NCBI RefSeq assembly: GCF_008728515.1 | Contig: NC_044977.1 | Coordinates: 3,991,501 to 4,055,500 of the forward strand | Length of the DNA: 64,000 nt | DNA from: Papio anubis | Taxonomy: Eukaryota; Chordata; Mammalia; Primates; Cercopithecidae | Reading direction: 5' to 3' | Shown: positions 1 to 11,562 of the stretch, in pieces | Numbering within the stretch: the first letter of the stretch is position 1 | Layout of the letters: the number at the start of each line of letters is the position of its first letter | The notes under the pieces: generated by a model | What the model was told of the DNA's origin: nothing | The model's database searches: none | What the model saw: the letters and a program-made list of their open reading frames with translations, nothing else | Translations under genes and position numbers: made by a program

Positions 1-2771
1 AGACACTGTCAAACCTACCTAAACCATCAAAGTGATCTGCCGGTTTCTGTTCTTTGAAAAAAGCATGTAGGGCACACATTCACTTAATAAGGTTAGCTTT
101 GAAGTAAACATTGGCATTTTTCTATTAAGACTTAAGAAGCATAGAGCACTAAGAGGACTCCCCATTCAAACTGAAGTTATTTAGGACAGAATCTCACGTA
201 CAGCCACTTAGGTCAAATAAATGTAAAGAAGAGATAAACAGGCTCTACTAATGTTAGAAAATAATTTAGGACCCAAGTCCCTGGAGTGAATTTGGGAAGC
301 AATTTACTGCAATATTTTCACTATATTGATTCTGTAATTCACAAGGAGAACAATACAGGAAGAACTAATGTAATTGCTTTGAGTAACTGGCTTAGTGTTG
401 ATAGGCAACTCACTCACCCAGGTTGTTTAATTAGCTTTCTATGCTTTGTTTTATATCTTGGGTAAATATATTGTGAGAGGGTGGAAAAAGAGCTGACTCC
501 TAATTAACAATGAAGCAGGTATATGGAATTAAAATAGTCAACATATTGACAGGTATAGAAATTAGATACTGATATACAATAAGAGTTACCACCTGTAACA
601 TGCTCATTGGGTGACAGGCAATTAATTACATACACTACGTGAGAAGGAAAAGCCTAGATACAGTGTCTCTGTGTTTCTTATGCTTGTGAATGGAATACTG
701 CAAGGGAATCAAAGAAAATGTAGAAATTAATTCCCCTTTAAATAGAAATCTTCTGCATTTAAGAGAGGTACTAGAAATGTAAGAGAGAACAAAAAACGCA
801 GAGAAAACAAATATGTACTCTAAGAATATCTAATAAAATTTACCAGGGAGTCTCTTTTTCTAAACACTCGCATTGTGTAGAAATAGGATGATTTTATAAA
901 AATCCCAACTCAACCCAGTTTGACAAATTTAACAGTACATTCTTAGAAATAGTGTATACTATTAATGCTGTATTGAATCGATGCATAAAACAATGGCATT
1001 TGTTTTCAACAGAAACTTATGGTTAACATTGAAACAACAAAAATACATTTAGAAATAAAAATGAAGGTGAACTTAAATAGAAAGGTAATTTTGATGTGTT
1101 TAAGTTTCTTAAGTTGGCCATAATGTCAAAACTATAAAAAAGTATACAACATACTGAAATTTATTGTATTGGCAGTATATAAAGTCATCCATGTATTCTA
1201 TATTTGTTCTTGATTTTCACAGATAGATATACACAGTAAACAATAACAGATGTCAATTAGCATAATTGAGTGTTCAGAAAAATAAAATTAATGCCTTTAT
1301 TACTCATAATGTATTCACCCAAATGTTTCATTAGCTTTCTAATGTAATATTAATGAGGAAAATAACTAAATCATGCTGGTCCCAACAACTGCGAATTGCA
1401 ACCCAATCATGAAATCCCATTCCTCTGTCACTTAGTTTCTTCTGCACAGGTTTTCTCTAAGATTTCTCATTCATAGATCACAAAAGAACAATTTGGGTTA
1501 CTTCAAGAATTAATTAGACATTTGCATGAAAGCCACTAGAACAACTGCTCACCCTGTGAGTTCATGAAGCTGTTTAATTTGCTCTTGTATTTTCATTCAG
1601 AGAAGCTGGCAACACCTCAATAACACACAGCATGCATAGACAGTAGGCCAAATTTGTGAGCAAATTGTTCACTTCCATTTACTGTGCTCATTTAAAAGGT
1701 TCCCACACACTAACGCCATTTAACCTTACCGGTGACACAGCTGGGACACTCTTTACTTATAATGAAAGATGACTTCGAAGAATGTTCTCCCTATCAATCT
1801 CTGAAGACAAGTTACATTTACAGTCTTCATTTGGGAAACTAGTTGAAGTGTCTTCCTCTGCCTTTAGACAGAATTTTAACATTGATTTATGTAATGCTTA
1901 ATAACTCAATCAATAAGTTCATTTCTTCTATTTTATTTAACTCATGTAAGGTATACGAATTAACCTGGAAACTAAAGTATGCAGGATAAATATCAGATTA
2001 GATGTAAACTCTTTTTATTTTTTTAGCTAGAAGACTGCATGAGGAATAATTTCATTCTACTATCATACTTTAAATTGGCGGTACATTAGGATGCATTTTA
2101 TTAATAGTTTCTGTAGTTGTTGGCTGTTGTCTCTTTCAACCAGTATGCAAACCTAAATGAGGCCTGCTATTACTCCCTCCACGATAACGTTGCTTCGAAA
2201 GTGGCAATTTGACATGCAGGGACAGAAATCTAGTTTCTGATACTTGAATGTAATGACAATATTTTCTCTATGTCATGCCAACACCTGGGCCCATCTGTGA
2301 GAAAGGCACTGCGCCACGCAGAAGGTACAATGTCAAATTCAGCAGCATGTGGATGCCAATATGTGGAAGTTCACAGCGATAGCCTGTGGAACTCATCAAA
2401 TAACTGATCTTTTGTAAGAAAATCCTCTCAAGAGCGAGCAATGCCAAATGAGGGCCAAATGCTTCATTACGAGGCTTCACAGCTGCTGATGCTTATGGGC
2501 ATTCATAATATCAAAGAACATTTTTCTCCTCTGTTCCCTTTTCCAATCTGCCTGAAAGCTAGTCACTTTACATAAAGAAATAAAGGATAGAATTATTCTC
2601 GAAAGCCCAAAAAATTGATTTGTTGTTTTATGTAACAACATTTATAGATTTCTTATTTAATATTTCTGCTAAACGACAGATTTAACAATTAGTGATAATG
2701 TTGTTTTAATCACGCAATAATAATTTCCATAAATTCATCAAGAATTCTTTTGAGGGTAAAACATGAATGTT
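1..2771. other. Unique AT-rich non-coding DNA
   Basis: I recognise no repeat and no convincing gene. The longest open frames are short, start at arbitrary ATGs and show no domain. Two parts look less degenerate than typical AT-rich filler: about 1370-1950 and about 2030-2520. They have mixed composition, lack homopolymer runs and carry several TAAT/ATTA cores, so they are candidate conserved non-coding DNA. This is an impression of texture; no alignment was possible. Confidence 0.5.
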
Positions 2772-2813
2772 TTGTGTGTGTGTGGGTGTGGGTGTGGGTG
2801 TGTGAGTGTGTGT
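2772..2813. repeat. (TG)n-rich simple repeat
   Basis: A degenerate TG microsatellite with interspersed GGTGTG units. It can form Z-DNA-like purine/pyrimidine alternation and is expected to vary in length between individuals. Confidence 0.9.
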
Positions 2814-3654
2814 ACAATTTTTAGATCGTAACTAATAAACAAAGAAATATGAGAGATTTAATGTTTTGGAACTGGTTTACATAGATATGGTCCCATGTGT
2901 AAATAACAGGTACTGACTAGGTTGAACCTGAGCATTGTGAATGTGGCCAGTGCCAATATATGTTCAATGGGCTTAGTCTAAAGTACCTGCCATAGGCACT
3001 ATCTCTATATTACAAAGCCCTTTCTGTGTAGGAGGCAAAGTCCTGTGTGAGAGGTTGAGCATTGAGAAAAAGGGTTGAACGGGCTGTCTTTCTAGAAATA
3101 TTAGGTAAAAAATTTGGTTCTTTATTTTTGAATAGCAAGAATAACCTTAAGGTTTCCTTGGTCTGAGGTATTTTTGGCTTTTTAATTCAATCATTTCTAA
3201 ACCAGAGTTTCATGTTAACATATCCTCATTTCTCATGTTTGAAGATATTTGGGGTTTTATCAATGAGAAAAGCCACCTTCAGGGACTGCTGACCCTCTTC
3301 CACTCACTGCATTCTATAGGCTTAACACCAGTAAGCAGATGACCGTAAGCTGAGGTGTAAAGAAAGATACATACAAAACTCTCCTCATTTTAAACTTTCC
3401 ATACAGGGGAAGCATTTATTACCAACCACATTAAAATTATCTTCACAAACAATTAGCATTTATAAATCAAAGATTCCAGAAAGTTCTTTCAGTCACCAAC
3501 AAACAAAAATCACATGGCAATAATCCACTGTTTTCCTGAAAATGCAGTGCTGACATTTTAATATTTATGAAACAATAAGCAAGTAGCCAAAGTTTCTGTT
3601 ATATTCTACTATTCTACTATTATATTCAGATTAATGAAGAACCCACAATTGAGA
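2814..3654. other. Unique AT-rich DNA, nothing recognised
   Basis: No repeat family, RNA gene or coding frame is recognisable. A short ATTCTACT-type tandem lies near 3600-3625. Confidence 0.5.
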
Positions 3655-3800
3655 CACACAGGTCTGGGAGGTTGGGTAGATTATTTAAACTATTTCTAAG
3701 CTTGATTTCTTCAACTAAAAACGAATATAACTTTATAGGGTAATGTTTGTAAAAGACTTAACACTGAAGAACACGTGGCTGTTCTCAATGCATGTCAATG
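3655..3800 (+). mobile_element. MIR SINE fragment
   Basis: The stretch keeps the ordered MIR core: a degenerate 'gggtagattatttaaac' segment (from 'gggcaagttacttaac'), then a 'tttcttcaactaaaa' segment and a degenerate 'aatataactttataggg' segment. MIRs are ancient tRNA-derived SINEs predating placental radiation, and the divergence here fits that age. Confidence 0.6.
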
Positions 3801-4293
3801 CATGTAAATAGTTAATATTTTAAAGCATAAATTTATTTTGACCTTCATACGGTCTTTTAAAAATAACATTTTGGATTTTGTTCTTGGTTTAGAAATTAAT
3901 ATATGTTTGTTGCAAAAATTTTTGAAAATAGAAAATAAAAAATGAAAAAATAGAATAACTTATAATTATACAATACTGAGGTTTTTAAAGTATTATTTAA
4001 TATGTTGCTTAAAATGTTAATATCCTTTCTGAACTCCCCTTCAGAGAGGATCGATCAGAATACATAATTTTGTAGTTATGAAACCTATAATCTTTGCACA
4101 GGACAAAATAAACTTTTTAGAGTCATTCTGTCTTTATGTAACACTATCCTCTCCTAGGCAATGATTTAAATATTCTATATTCTTTATGCAAGGCTTTATG
4201 AAATAGAAACTTTTGCATTTCATTCTGAAATTGTAACAAAAATATACTTTTACCTATCTTTGTATCTGGTAATATATCAACCTATTTATATCC
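3801..4293. other. Unique AT-rich DNA, nothing recognised
   Basis: A/T-dominated sequence with A-rich patches around 3915-3950. No repeat family or gene recognised. Confidence 0.5.
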
Positions 4294-4317
4294 GTGTGTG
4301 TGTGTGTGTGTGTGTGT
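4294..4317. repeat. (GT)12 microsatellite
   Basis: An uninterrupted GT dinucleotide run of 12 units, likely polymorphic. Confidence 0.95.
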
Positions 4318-5510
4318 ATTCACAGAAATAAAGAAACGTTACTCAACCAAGGTAATTTTTAGTTTAAAAATCTAGTAATTCTTACATGGAGATCCAGTCC
4401 TTTTTATAATTTTAATATGACAATATTCTTAAATTTATTCCTGGTAAAAATTTTGTAACAAAAAGTAAAAATGGCATTTCAATTCCAATTATGTTTCCAT
4501 CTGGTTGAGCACAGTGCTTCTGTTGATATCATTACAACTATTTAATGATCTCAGGCTTGAACCAAAATTCCAAGTAGCTGTGGAAAATAACATTAAACGT
4601 GCATTTGGTCATTAGAATATTACAGTCTGTGTGTATGAGCCTATATATCCCACAGGAATTGGGATGAAACAAGAGAAAATAATTGCTTTTTTTATTTATA
4701 TGTTTGATTTTGCTTTGAAATTTTATATACTTAAGATTCCATTAGTTTAGTGACAAATATTAAACGAAGCAAAAGTATCTCTAAGATTTTTTGAATCCAA
4801 CTCTCATTTATTCAGTCTAATGGAGGATGGAACTCAAATGGATAACTGAAATTCAAAGATGATAAAGATGTCAGAGAATAGTTGCTCACTTTCCTCACAG
4901 CTGCATGTACACGAGCTGCTATTAAGATCAGTTTGAGTTTTCCCTCCTCTTCATGAACTTGGACAACTTCCAAGGCAGAAGACAAATGACAAAATGACAG
5001 GTAGCTGGAGGGTAAAGAGAAATAACAGGGTGATCTGAATAATCTATATATGTACTATAATCAGTACGAATACTTGAATGGAGAAAATAGAGGTAACATT
5101 TAATTAATTTAAAGTCATTTATTTCGATTGCTGAGAAAATGAGAAAACAAGTTTAATCTTTACTAAACTTTAGTCACAAGTGGCAGATATCAATCCATAA
5201 AAATATTTACTAAATCTCTCTTTGATGCTTATGAAATTTCAAAAGGAAAATGACTGTGTAGTGTCATAGAGAATAATGCAAATTCTGAAGACGGTCTAAG
5301 AAGGTTTCGCTCAGGTTCAGAACATGCTACGCCAGTTAATTTCCAGCAGCTCATTCTCTTTTCTCTTCCAGTCATACATCTGCACAATTGCCCATAAAAA
5401 GGTATAGCTTTCTGTGTTTTTTGGGGTGGTCTATTTCCTTATGAAGGCTCCTGTGTCATATAAAACTTACTAACTTAATTTGCATGCTCTTCTCTTGTAA
5501 ATCTGTTTTG
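4318..5510. other. Unique AT-rich DNA, nothing recognised
   Basis: No repeat family or coding frame recognised. Base composition is mixed around 4800-5040 and AT-rich elsewhere. Confidence 0.5.
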
Positions 5511-5536
5511 TTGGTGGTGATGGTGGTGGTGGTGGT
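5511..5536. repeat. (GGT)n trinucleotide repeat
   Basis: A short GGT run with one GAT interruption, about eight units. Confidence 0.85.
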
Positions 5537-5619
5537 TTTTATGAAGCCTTAGCCACGAACCTTGCGGCTGGGGAGGAAAAGATATTACTTTTATCTTCTA
5601 CAGACTAAATCCCATTTTG

Positions 5620-5830
5620 TCACAACTGTCCAGGTGACTTTGAGAAAATAACTTAATGATTTATATAATTTTGATATTGCAACTGTAAAATAAGAATAAC
5701 CATATTTCTCTCTTTATAGAGTTGTTGAGAGAATTAATGAAACTAGAACATATTGTATTGTCTGTTGCTATGTGCCACACATTTAGCAGATTAAAGCAAG
5801 CCATTTCATTATCACAGTCATCATGGGTCA
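5620..5830 (+). mobile_element. MIR SINE fragment
   Basis: MIR landmarks in forward order: 'gtgactttgag' then 'aataacttaatg', 'tgtaaaataagaataac', 'agagttgttgagagaatt', and a 'gtgccacac' segment. The order matches the second half of the MIR consensus including the core and the 3' part. Confidence 0.7.
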
Positions 5831-5834
5831 TGAG

Positions 5835-6335
5835 TCCACGTATTAATTAATTGGGTCCTCTGCTGAGGACCTCACTAGGCTGTGATCATGGAGTTTGAGG
5901 GCTGCATTCTCATTTAGTGGCCCAGTTGAGGAAGAATCTGCTTCCAAGTTCACTCAGGTTGTGGTAGAATTTATGTTCTTGTGGCTGTATGACTGAGAAC
6001 TCTGGTTTCTTAGAGTTTCTCGGCTGACTTTGTTAGATTGCTCCTAGAAACTGCAGTCACTTCCGTGTGATATGGTCTTGCAACATGGTCTCTTCCTCCT
6101 CAAATATAGCTAGAAAAATTCTCTAGAGCAAATCTGCCAACAAGAAAGAGGCTTATATCATACCCTGGAATCTTGCAGGTCACATTTCACCACCTTTGCC
6201 ATATTTTATTGTTTAGAAGCAAGGTGTAGGTCCTGTTCATACTCAAGAGGTGACAGTTGATTACACAAACACATAAACACCAAGAGATTAGGATGATTGG
6301 GAGTCAATTTAGCTTCTGTCTGCCACAAAACAAAT
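5835..6335 (-). mobile_element. MLT1-type MaLR LTR, reverse strand
   Basis: Recognisable landmarks of a MaLR LTR read in reverse are 'gggtcctctgctgagg', 'ggaagaatctgcttccaag' and 'ccacctttgccatatt'. The LTR polyadenylation end would lie to the left. It is heavily diverged, as expected of MLT1-age elements. It lies in opposite orientation to a related LTR that starts about 150 bp further on. I am sure of the superfamily but not of the subfamily. Confidence 0.65.
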
Positions 6336-6486
6336 GGAACCATACCTAGCATCCCAACCATATCTAAACCTTACTTAATATTTTGGACTCTGAATGGATA
6401 GTGTAATGGAATGAGACTCTTGGGAACCTTGGGATTGGGTAGATATATTTTTCAAATAAGAGAGATGTTAATCATTCTGTTCCAAA

Positions 6487-7440
6487 TGGAATACTGTAAT
6501 AGACTCAAAGGTGACCCTTTTATGATTCCCAACTCTTGGTGTTAAAACTTTGGTGGACTCCCCTCTCCTTGAGTGTGACAAAGATTTGTGACTTGTTTCT
6601 ATGCAATGTACTGTGTTGAAAGTGAAGAGATGTCAGTTCCATAATTATACTACATACCTAAAGCTCTGTCTTTCTAGCTGACTTGTAGACAACCCCCTTT
6701 CTGGCTTGATGTAAGAAGCTGTGTTAAGAAATCTATATGGCATGTGTTAGTCTGTTTTCATGCTGCTGATAAAGATATAGCTGAGATCGGGCAATTTACA
6801 AAGGAAAGAGGTTTAATAGAGAACTCATAGTTCCACGTGGCTGGGGAAGCCTCACAATCATGGTGGAAGGCAAGGAGGAGAAAGGCACATCTTATGTGGA
6901 TGGCAGCAGGCAAAGTGAGAGCTTGTGCAAGCAAACTCCTGTTTTTAAGCCATCAGATGTTATGAGACTTATTTACTATCACGAGCACAGTGCAGGAAAG
7001 ACCTGCCCCTCTGATTCAGTTATCTCCTAGTGGGTCCCCCGACAACACATGGGAATTATGGGAGCTACAAGATGAGATTTGGCTAGGGACATGGGACAAA
7101 ACCATATCAGCATGCAACTGCAAGTGGCCTCTGTGGTTAGCCTGTAGATGCCAAAGGTGACTTCCAGGCAACAGCCAGCAAGAAGTCAGGCCTTCAGTTC
7201 TACAACCTTAAAGATATTAATTTTGCCAACAAATTGTGTGAACTTGAGACACAATTCATCTCCAGTGGAGGTGTGAAATGAGAACACAGTCAGGCCAATA
7301 CCTTGTTTGCTTCCTGTGGGATCCTAAGCAGAGGACCCAGTTCAGTCATAGTGAATGCCTGAGTCAGAGAAACATTCACATAATAAATACATGTTATTTT
7401 AAGCAGCTAAATTTGTGATAATTTGTTACATATCAAGAAA
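6487..7440 (+). mobile_element. MLT1-type MaLR LTR, split by a younger LTR
   Basis: The left part (6487-6744) has the LTR 5' half with the 'tccttgagtgtga' landmark. The right part (7110-7440) resumes in register with 'agtggcctctg' and 'cagccagcaagaa'. It ends in the MaLR 3' pattern: 'ataataaata', 'ttttaagcagctaaattt' and 'ggtaat/gataatttgttac'. The interruption is the MSTA/THE1-type LTR at 6745-7109, so this element is the older one. Subfamily uncertain. Confidence 0.7.
6745..7109 (-). mobile_element. Solo MaLR LTR (MSTA/THE1 type), reverse strand
   Basis: Nearly the whole MSTA/THE1-like LTR is present in reverse: 'tgttagtctgttttcatgc' at the left and 'aaaccatatca' at the right. In between lie 'gggcaatttacaaaggaaag', 'cctcacaatcatgg' and 'atgggaattatgggagctac'. 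It is flanked by a perfect 5-bp target duplication, gcatg (6740-6744 and 7110-7114). No internal retroviral sequence is present, so this is a solo LTR left by LTR-LTR recombination. It sits inside an MLT1-type LTR. Confidence 0.9.
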
Positions 7441-7534
7441 CAAGAGTTATATATGAAACATTTAAAAAGCAACATATTCATATTAAGAATTCAATGAATA
7501 TCAGCTCTTGACACTTGGTTTCACAGAGGCAATA

Positions 7535-7785
7535 TAATAGCAGGGTTCACAGAGAGAATATTCTAGAGACAGATCCTGGTTTAAAAATCTGGCTGTATCA
7601 GTTACTGGTCATTTAACAGTGGATGGGTAACTTAACTTTTCTAAACCTTTAGTTTCCTTCTGTATAATGCAAATTAGAGCGGTATGTATAATGGTAATTA
7701 AAGCAACATGGAGTTGAACATGAGGAGCAGATTAGTTAATAATATAAATCACTAGAACAATGTTGTATGCATAAAAAAGTCATGC
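7535..7785 (+). mobile_element. MIR SINE
   Basis: A fairly long MIR: a 'cagatcctggtttaaaa' segment (tRNA-like half), then 'gggtaacttaacttttct', then 'tttccttctgtataatgcaa' and a diverged tail. The order of segments matches the forward MIR consensus. Confidence 0.75.
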
Positions 7786-8699
7786 ATATTAGAAATATTG
7801 CTATTATATTGATAAGCATTTACTATAGCCATTAAAGTAAGATTTCTTTTAGTCTGTCACTTTATCTTTTCTAATAAATAAAATATTTGATAAGACTATT
7901 TAAAATAATTTGTAGAAAGTTTAAAGGATACTAGGAGTACTTATTAAACATTATTAGAGAGTTAAAAATCTCCAATTGCTCTTTTAGATAGAAATTCCTT
8001 AGAAATTTTAGAATTCATTAGGAATTTGCAAAGAAGAAAATCTTACATTTTCAATATCTTAGTAGTAGTTTCTTTGACTTCACTGAAGTAGTTTGATAAT
8101 GTTACAGAAAAGCATTTAATTTCCAGTACATGGAAGAAATTGGTAGAAATTATACCACAATGGAGCACAGATTGCAAGCAATTATAGTTTTTTGAGAGAG
8201 CCACTGCTTAGTTCTAATGTGAGGAATCTTAAAACTGCTGCTGAATTCCAGGCACCCAACTGCTCTGATGATCATATTTAATACTATTTAACACAACCCT
8301 GTATATTTTGTTCCATGCTGCTTTATAAAACACTTAGGAAAGTGTCACAAAATGGACACTTAATGAATACTATGGAAAAAGGTAATTTTTTTCTTTTTCT
8401 TTTTAATTATGCAAATGGGTGACAATATTCTTATATAGAATATTAAAATCCTATGGACATATAGTCAATAGAGTTGAACTTTCGTTTTGCCTGAATCCCA
8501 CAAATTACACTACTTCCTCTAATTAACAATCAGTAACATTTAATGTGATATTTAAGAAACATTTTCTAGGCAGGTATGTGTTTGTGTGTGTGTGAATATT
8601 GAATGCTTTTTATTTTATACATAGAAGAGTAGAGAAAGGCTTAAGTTATAAAAAGTTCTTGCATTTTGAAACAACGTATCTTTGAGTTTATTTTATATT
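7786..8699. other. Unique AT-rich DNA, nothing recognised
   Basis: No recognisable repeat or gene. A short TG-rich patch lies at about 8576-8594. Confidence 0.5.
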
Positions 8700-8960
8700 A
8701 GTTGTTTTTTAGGTCCCCCATTTCTTTGTGATTCTACATAGCATTCCATATTACATGTATGTAATGATTTATGAGTATCTACTAATTGACATTTAGGTTA
8801 TTTCAAGTATTCTCTTACTTACATACTTAGTGGTAATAACTATCATTTTTCAAATATATCAGTGAACGATTACATTATTTACTGTGAGAAGTATTAAAGT
8901 TGTGAACAATTTTACTTGAAGATATCTGTATACGTTTAAGTATAAAAACTAAAATGTTTT
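8700..8960 (-). mobile_element. Possible degraded L1 3' fragment, reverse strand
   Basis: The order of 'gattctacatagcattcca', 'tatctactaattgac' and 'atttaggttatttcaag' resembles the reversed L1M 3' region, where 'tattccattgt', 'attgatggacattt' and 'ggttgtttcca' follow one another. Identity is low and the call rests on order rather than long matches. Confidence 0.35.
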
Positions 8961-9254
8961 AAAAGTTCAAATGTAATGTTTTTCTCTTCTGTGTGTTAAT
9001 TAACTCAATTTAACAAGTAATATATTTAATCAGATAATTTTTAAATCATCTTTTGCATTTCAATTTGTTCTCCTTTTCCTAGGATAAGATCTGCAGCCCT
9101 GAAGCACCCAGTGCAGTACAGAGAGGGAAAATGGGAGAGTGAGAACAGTCCTCTCCAGACAGGAGTATTTTATCAATTATGTTTAAAATTGTTGGATTTG
9201 GTCAATTTTGTTTTAAAATTTCCAATGCAAAATACCCTACCCGATCTTCTTTCC

Positions 9255-9542
9255 TTTTTTTTGAGACGGAGTCTCGCTGTGTGGCCCAGGCTGGAGTGAG
9301 CGGCGCCATCTTGGCTCACTGCAAGCTCCGCCCCCCGGGTTCCCGCCATTCTCCTGCCTCAGCCTCCCGAGGAGCTGGGACCACAGGCGCCGCCACCACG
9401 ACCGGCTAGTTTTTTGTATTTTTTAGTAGAGACGGGGTTTCACCGTGTTAGCCAGGATGGTCTCGATCTTCTGACCTCGTGATCCGCCCGCCTCGGCCTC
9501 CCAAAGTGCTGGGATTACAGGCGTGAGCCACCGCATCTGGCC
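9255..9542 (-). mobile_element. AluY-derived SINE, full length, reverse strand
   Basis: Full-length Alu in reverse: a T-run (9255-9262), 'gagacggagtctcgctgtg', both monomers, ending in 'ccaccgcatctggcc'. The AluY-type 'gcaagctccgcc' and 'gacctcgtgatccgcccg' positions are present. It also carries a set of shared non-standard positions also found in the Alus at 16914, 43591 and 63193: 'ccccccgggttcccgcc', 'gaggagctgggaccacag' and 'gcgccgccacc'. Low divergence implies a fairly young insertion. No clean target duplication was found. Confidence 0.95.
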
Positions 9543-10709
9543 AACATACCACGATTAATATGGGTTTTGGATTTAACCCAGTGAACAGGGTTGTTTAAGA
9601 GTAACATTTTTTTGTGGTATGCAAATAAGTTTAGTTTAATAGTATTTAAATACTTCTCAAAATTTCGTAGTCTATTTTGTCTTTCTGTTTACTTATTTCA
9701 TATTTCATTTCCTTATTAAATCAGTTTCTTTTATTTTGATTTAATTATCAATATTTTAAAAATTTCAATAATTTTATAGTAATAGCTGATATATTTTTCT
9801 AAAATTTTCCTGAAAATATATTTTTAATAAATATATTTTAAAAAGTATATTTTAAAAAATATATTTTAGAAAGACCTTGTTTCATAAATGAAGTCATTTG
9901 CTAATCTGTAAAGATATTTGTCTTTCATTATTTTTCGTAAGAGTAAAGGATTTATGATATATAAATTAAATTAATAATAAATAACACATACATTGTTCAA
10001 TTCCAGCAATGTCTATTAAAGGACATGTAATACATATTCCCACAAAGTGGTTTTTGATACCGATAATATTGTTACTACACCGTACACTATATACAAGGGG
10101 ATCCAAAGACATTAATCTCCATTACTACTGAGGATAAATAATAATTAGCAAGGTTAAATTATGACCTATTGTAACTAACCTATCATTTCATAATTTTACA
10201 CAAACTTATGATTGTTGACATCATGGTAACAAATATATGAAATATATAGTGACTTATGTGATGTTGCTAAGAATTAAGTTTCAGTATATGGTTCAATCCT
10301 ACAAACATTGATATATAAATTAAGGAGATATTTCTGACATTGTCATCATTTTATCAAAATGAACCTTTATTTAAATTTAAATTTATTTAGGCTTTATCTA
10401 TAGAAATTATTTGGGGCCAAAAGCAAAGGTGTTCATTTAAGAAAATATTAATATTTGTTTCTGCCATATATCTGTGGGAATTAACAGTTCAGAAAGACTT
10501 AAACAGCTTTATATGTTATAAATTGTTTTACTGTCTTGCTGTTGTTCCTTTGGGTTATAAACACTCATGGCAATATCCTGTAGATTGTGATTATAGAATC
10601 TCGATATGTTTCTTCCTCCATTCAGAGCAAAATTTGAAAAGAAAATTTTCCTTCAGTATCACGCCAGGTGGGAGAACAACTCAAATGTACTCTTCCATTA
10701 GGAGTAGCC
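9543..10709. other. AT-rich DNA with a local tandem repeat
   Basis: No repeat family recognised. Around 9825-9872 an approximately 14-bp AT motif of the form 'tatattttaaaaa' recurs three times in near-tandem. Confidence 0.5.
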
Positions 10710-10894
10710 AGCTGGGCATGGTAGCTCACGCCTGTAATCCCAGCTACTTGAGAGGCTGAGACAGGAGAATTGCTTGAACCTGGGAGGTGGAGGTTGCAGT
10801 AAGCCGAGATTGCATCACTGCATTCCAGCCTGGGTAACAGAGCGAGAACCTGCCTCAAATAAAAAACAACAAAACAACAACAACAACAACAAAA
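10710..10894 (+). mobile_element. Alu with internal deletion
   Basis: Starts 'gctgggcatggtagctcac' as an Alu left monomer, reaches 'cctgtaatcccagc', then continues directly as the right monomer with 'tacttgagaggctgag'. About 130 bp between the homologous 'cccagc' positions of the two arms are missing. The rest of the right arm and a CAA-rich tail (to 10894) are intact. The junction fits recombination between the two similar arms, before or after insertion. Confidence 0.9.
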
Positions 10895-11375
10895 CTCCTG
10901 CACTTTCATGTTTATCACACCACTATTCACAATAGCAAAGTCATGGCATCAACTTAAGTGCCCATAAACAGATGGCTGGAAAAAGAAAATGGGGTATACA
11001 TACACAATGGAACACTATTCAACCATAAAAAAGAATGAAATCATGTCTTTTGTAGCAACACGGATGGAACTGGAGGCCATTATCTTAAGTGAAAGAAGTC
11101 AGAAAGTCCAATATCGCATGCTCTCACTTATAGAAGGGAGCCAAATAATGCATATACACAACATACAGTATGGAATGATAGACACTGGAAACTCAGAAGG
11201 GCAGGAGGGTGAAAGGGGATGGGTGATAAAAAATTACTTAGTGGGTACAATGTCCATTTTTCAGGTGATAGACACACTGAAAGCCAAGACTTTACCACTA
11301 CTCAAAATATCCAAGTAACAAAATTGCATTTGTATCCCTTTAACTTCTACAAATGCAAGAAAAAGGAAAAATAAA
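10895..11375 (+). mobile_element. L1 3' end (L1PB/L1MA type)
   Basis: This is the C-terminal ORF2 region and 3' UTR of a 5'-truncated L1. The open frame from 10989 begins with the ORF2p-like sequence MGYTYTMEHYSTIKKNEIMS and continues through 'ATRMELEAIILSERSQK', which is typical of the ORF2 C-terminus. The 3' UTR has 'gggtacaatgtccat', 'acactgaaagccaagact' and 'atccaagtaacaaaa', which are L1PB/L1MA landmarks. It ends in a degenerate A-rich tail. No function is expected. Confidence 0.85.
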
Positions 11376-11562
11376 ATAATCAGGATGATAATCAAATATA
11401 TTTTTCTCACATAAACTACAGGCTTTATGGGAATAATCCATTAGTAAAGGAAGGTAACAGATATGGAGGACATCAAGAGAAATAGTGCTGGAAACAATGT
11501 TCTTGAGTTTAATGAAATGGGATCTGAAGCACATCATGTGTCATGTTGAAAAAAATAATGAA
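11376..11562. other. Unique DNA, nothing recognised
   Basis: Short interval between an L1 end and an MLT1-like LTR with no recognised feature. Confidence 0.5.

Noticed and set aside
9179..9409. Open frames with the string SPASASRGAGTTGA and similar
   Set aside because: These are the standard translations of Alu sequence, repeated wherever an Alu lies (also 16947, 38907, 43546, 63253).
9255..9542. SVA or LAVA composite element
   Set aside because: No VNTR, hexamer or SINE-R part beside any of the Alus. These are plain Alu insertions.
10989..11318. 109-residue frame as a possible gene
   Set aside because: The first half is the C-terminus of L1 ORF2p and the rest is translated L1 3' UTR. It belongs to the transposon.
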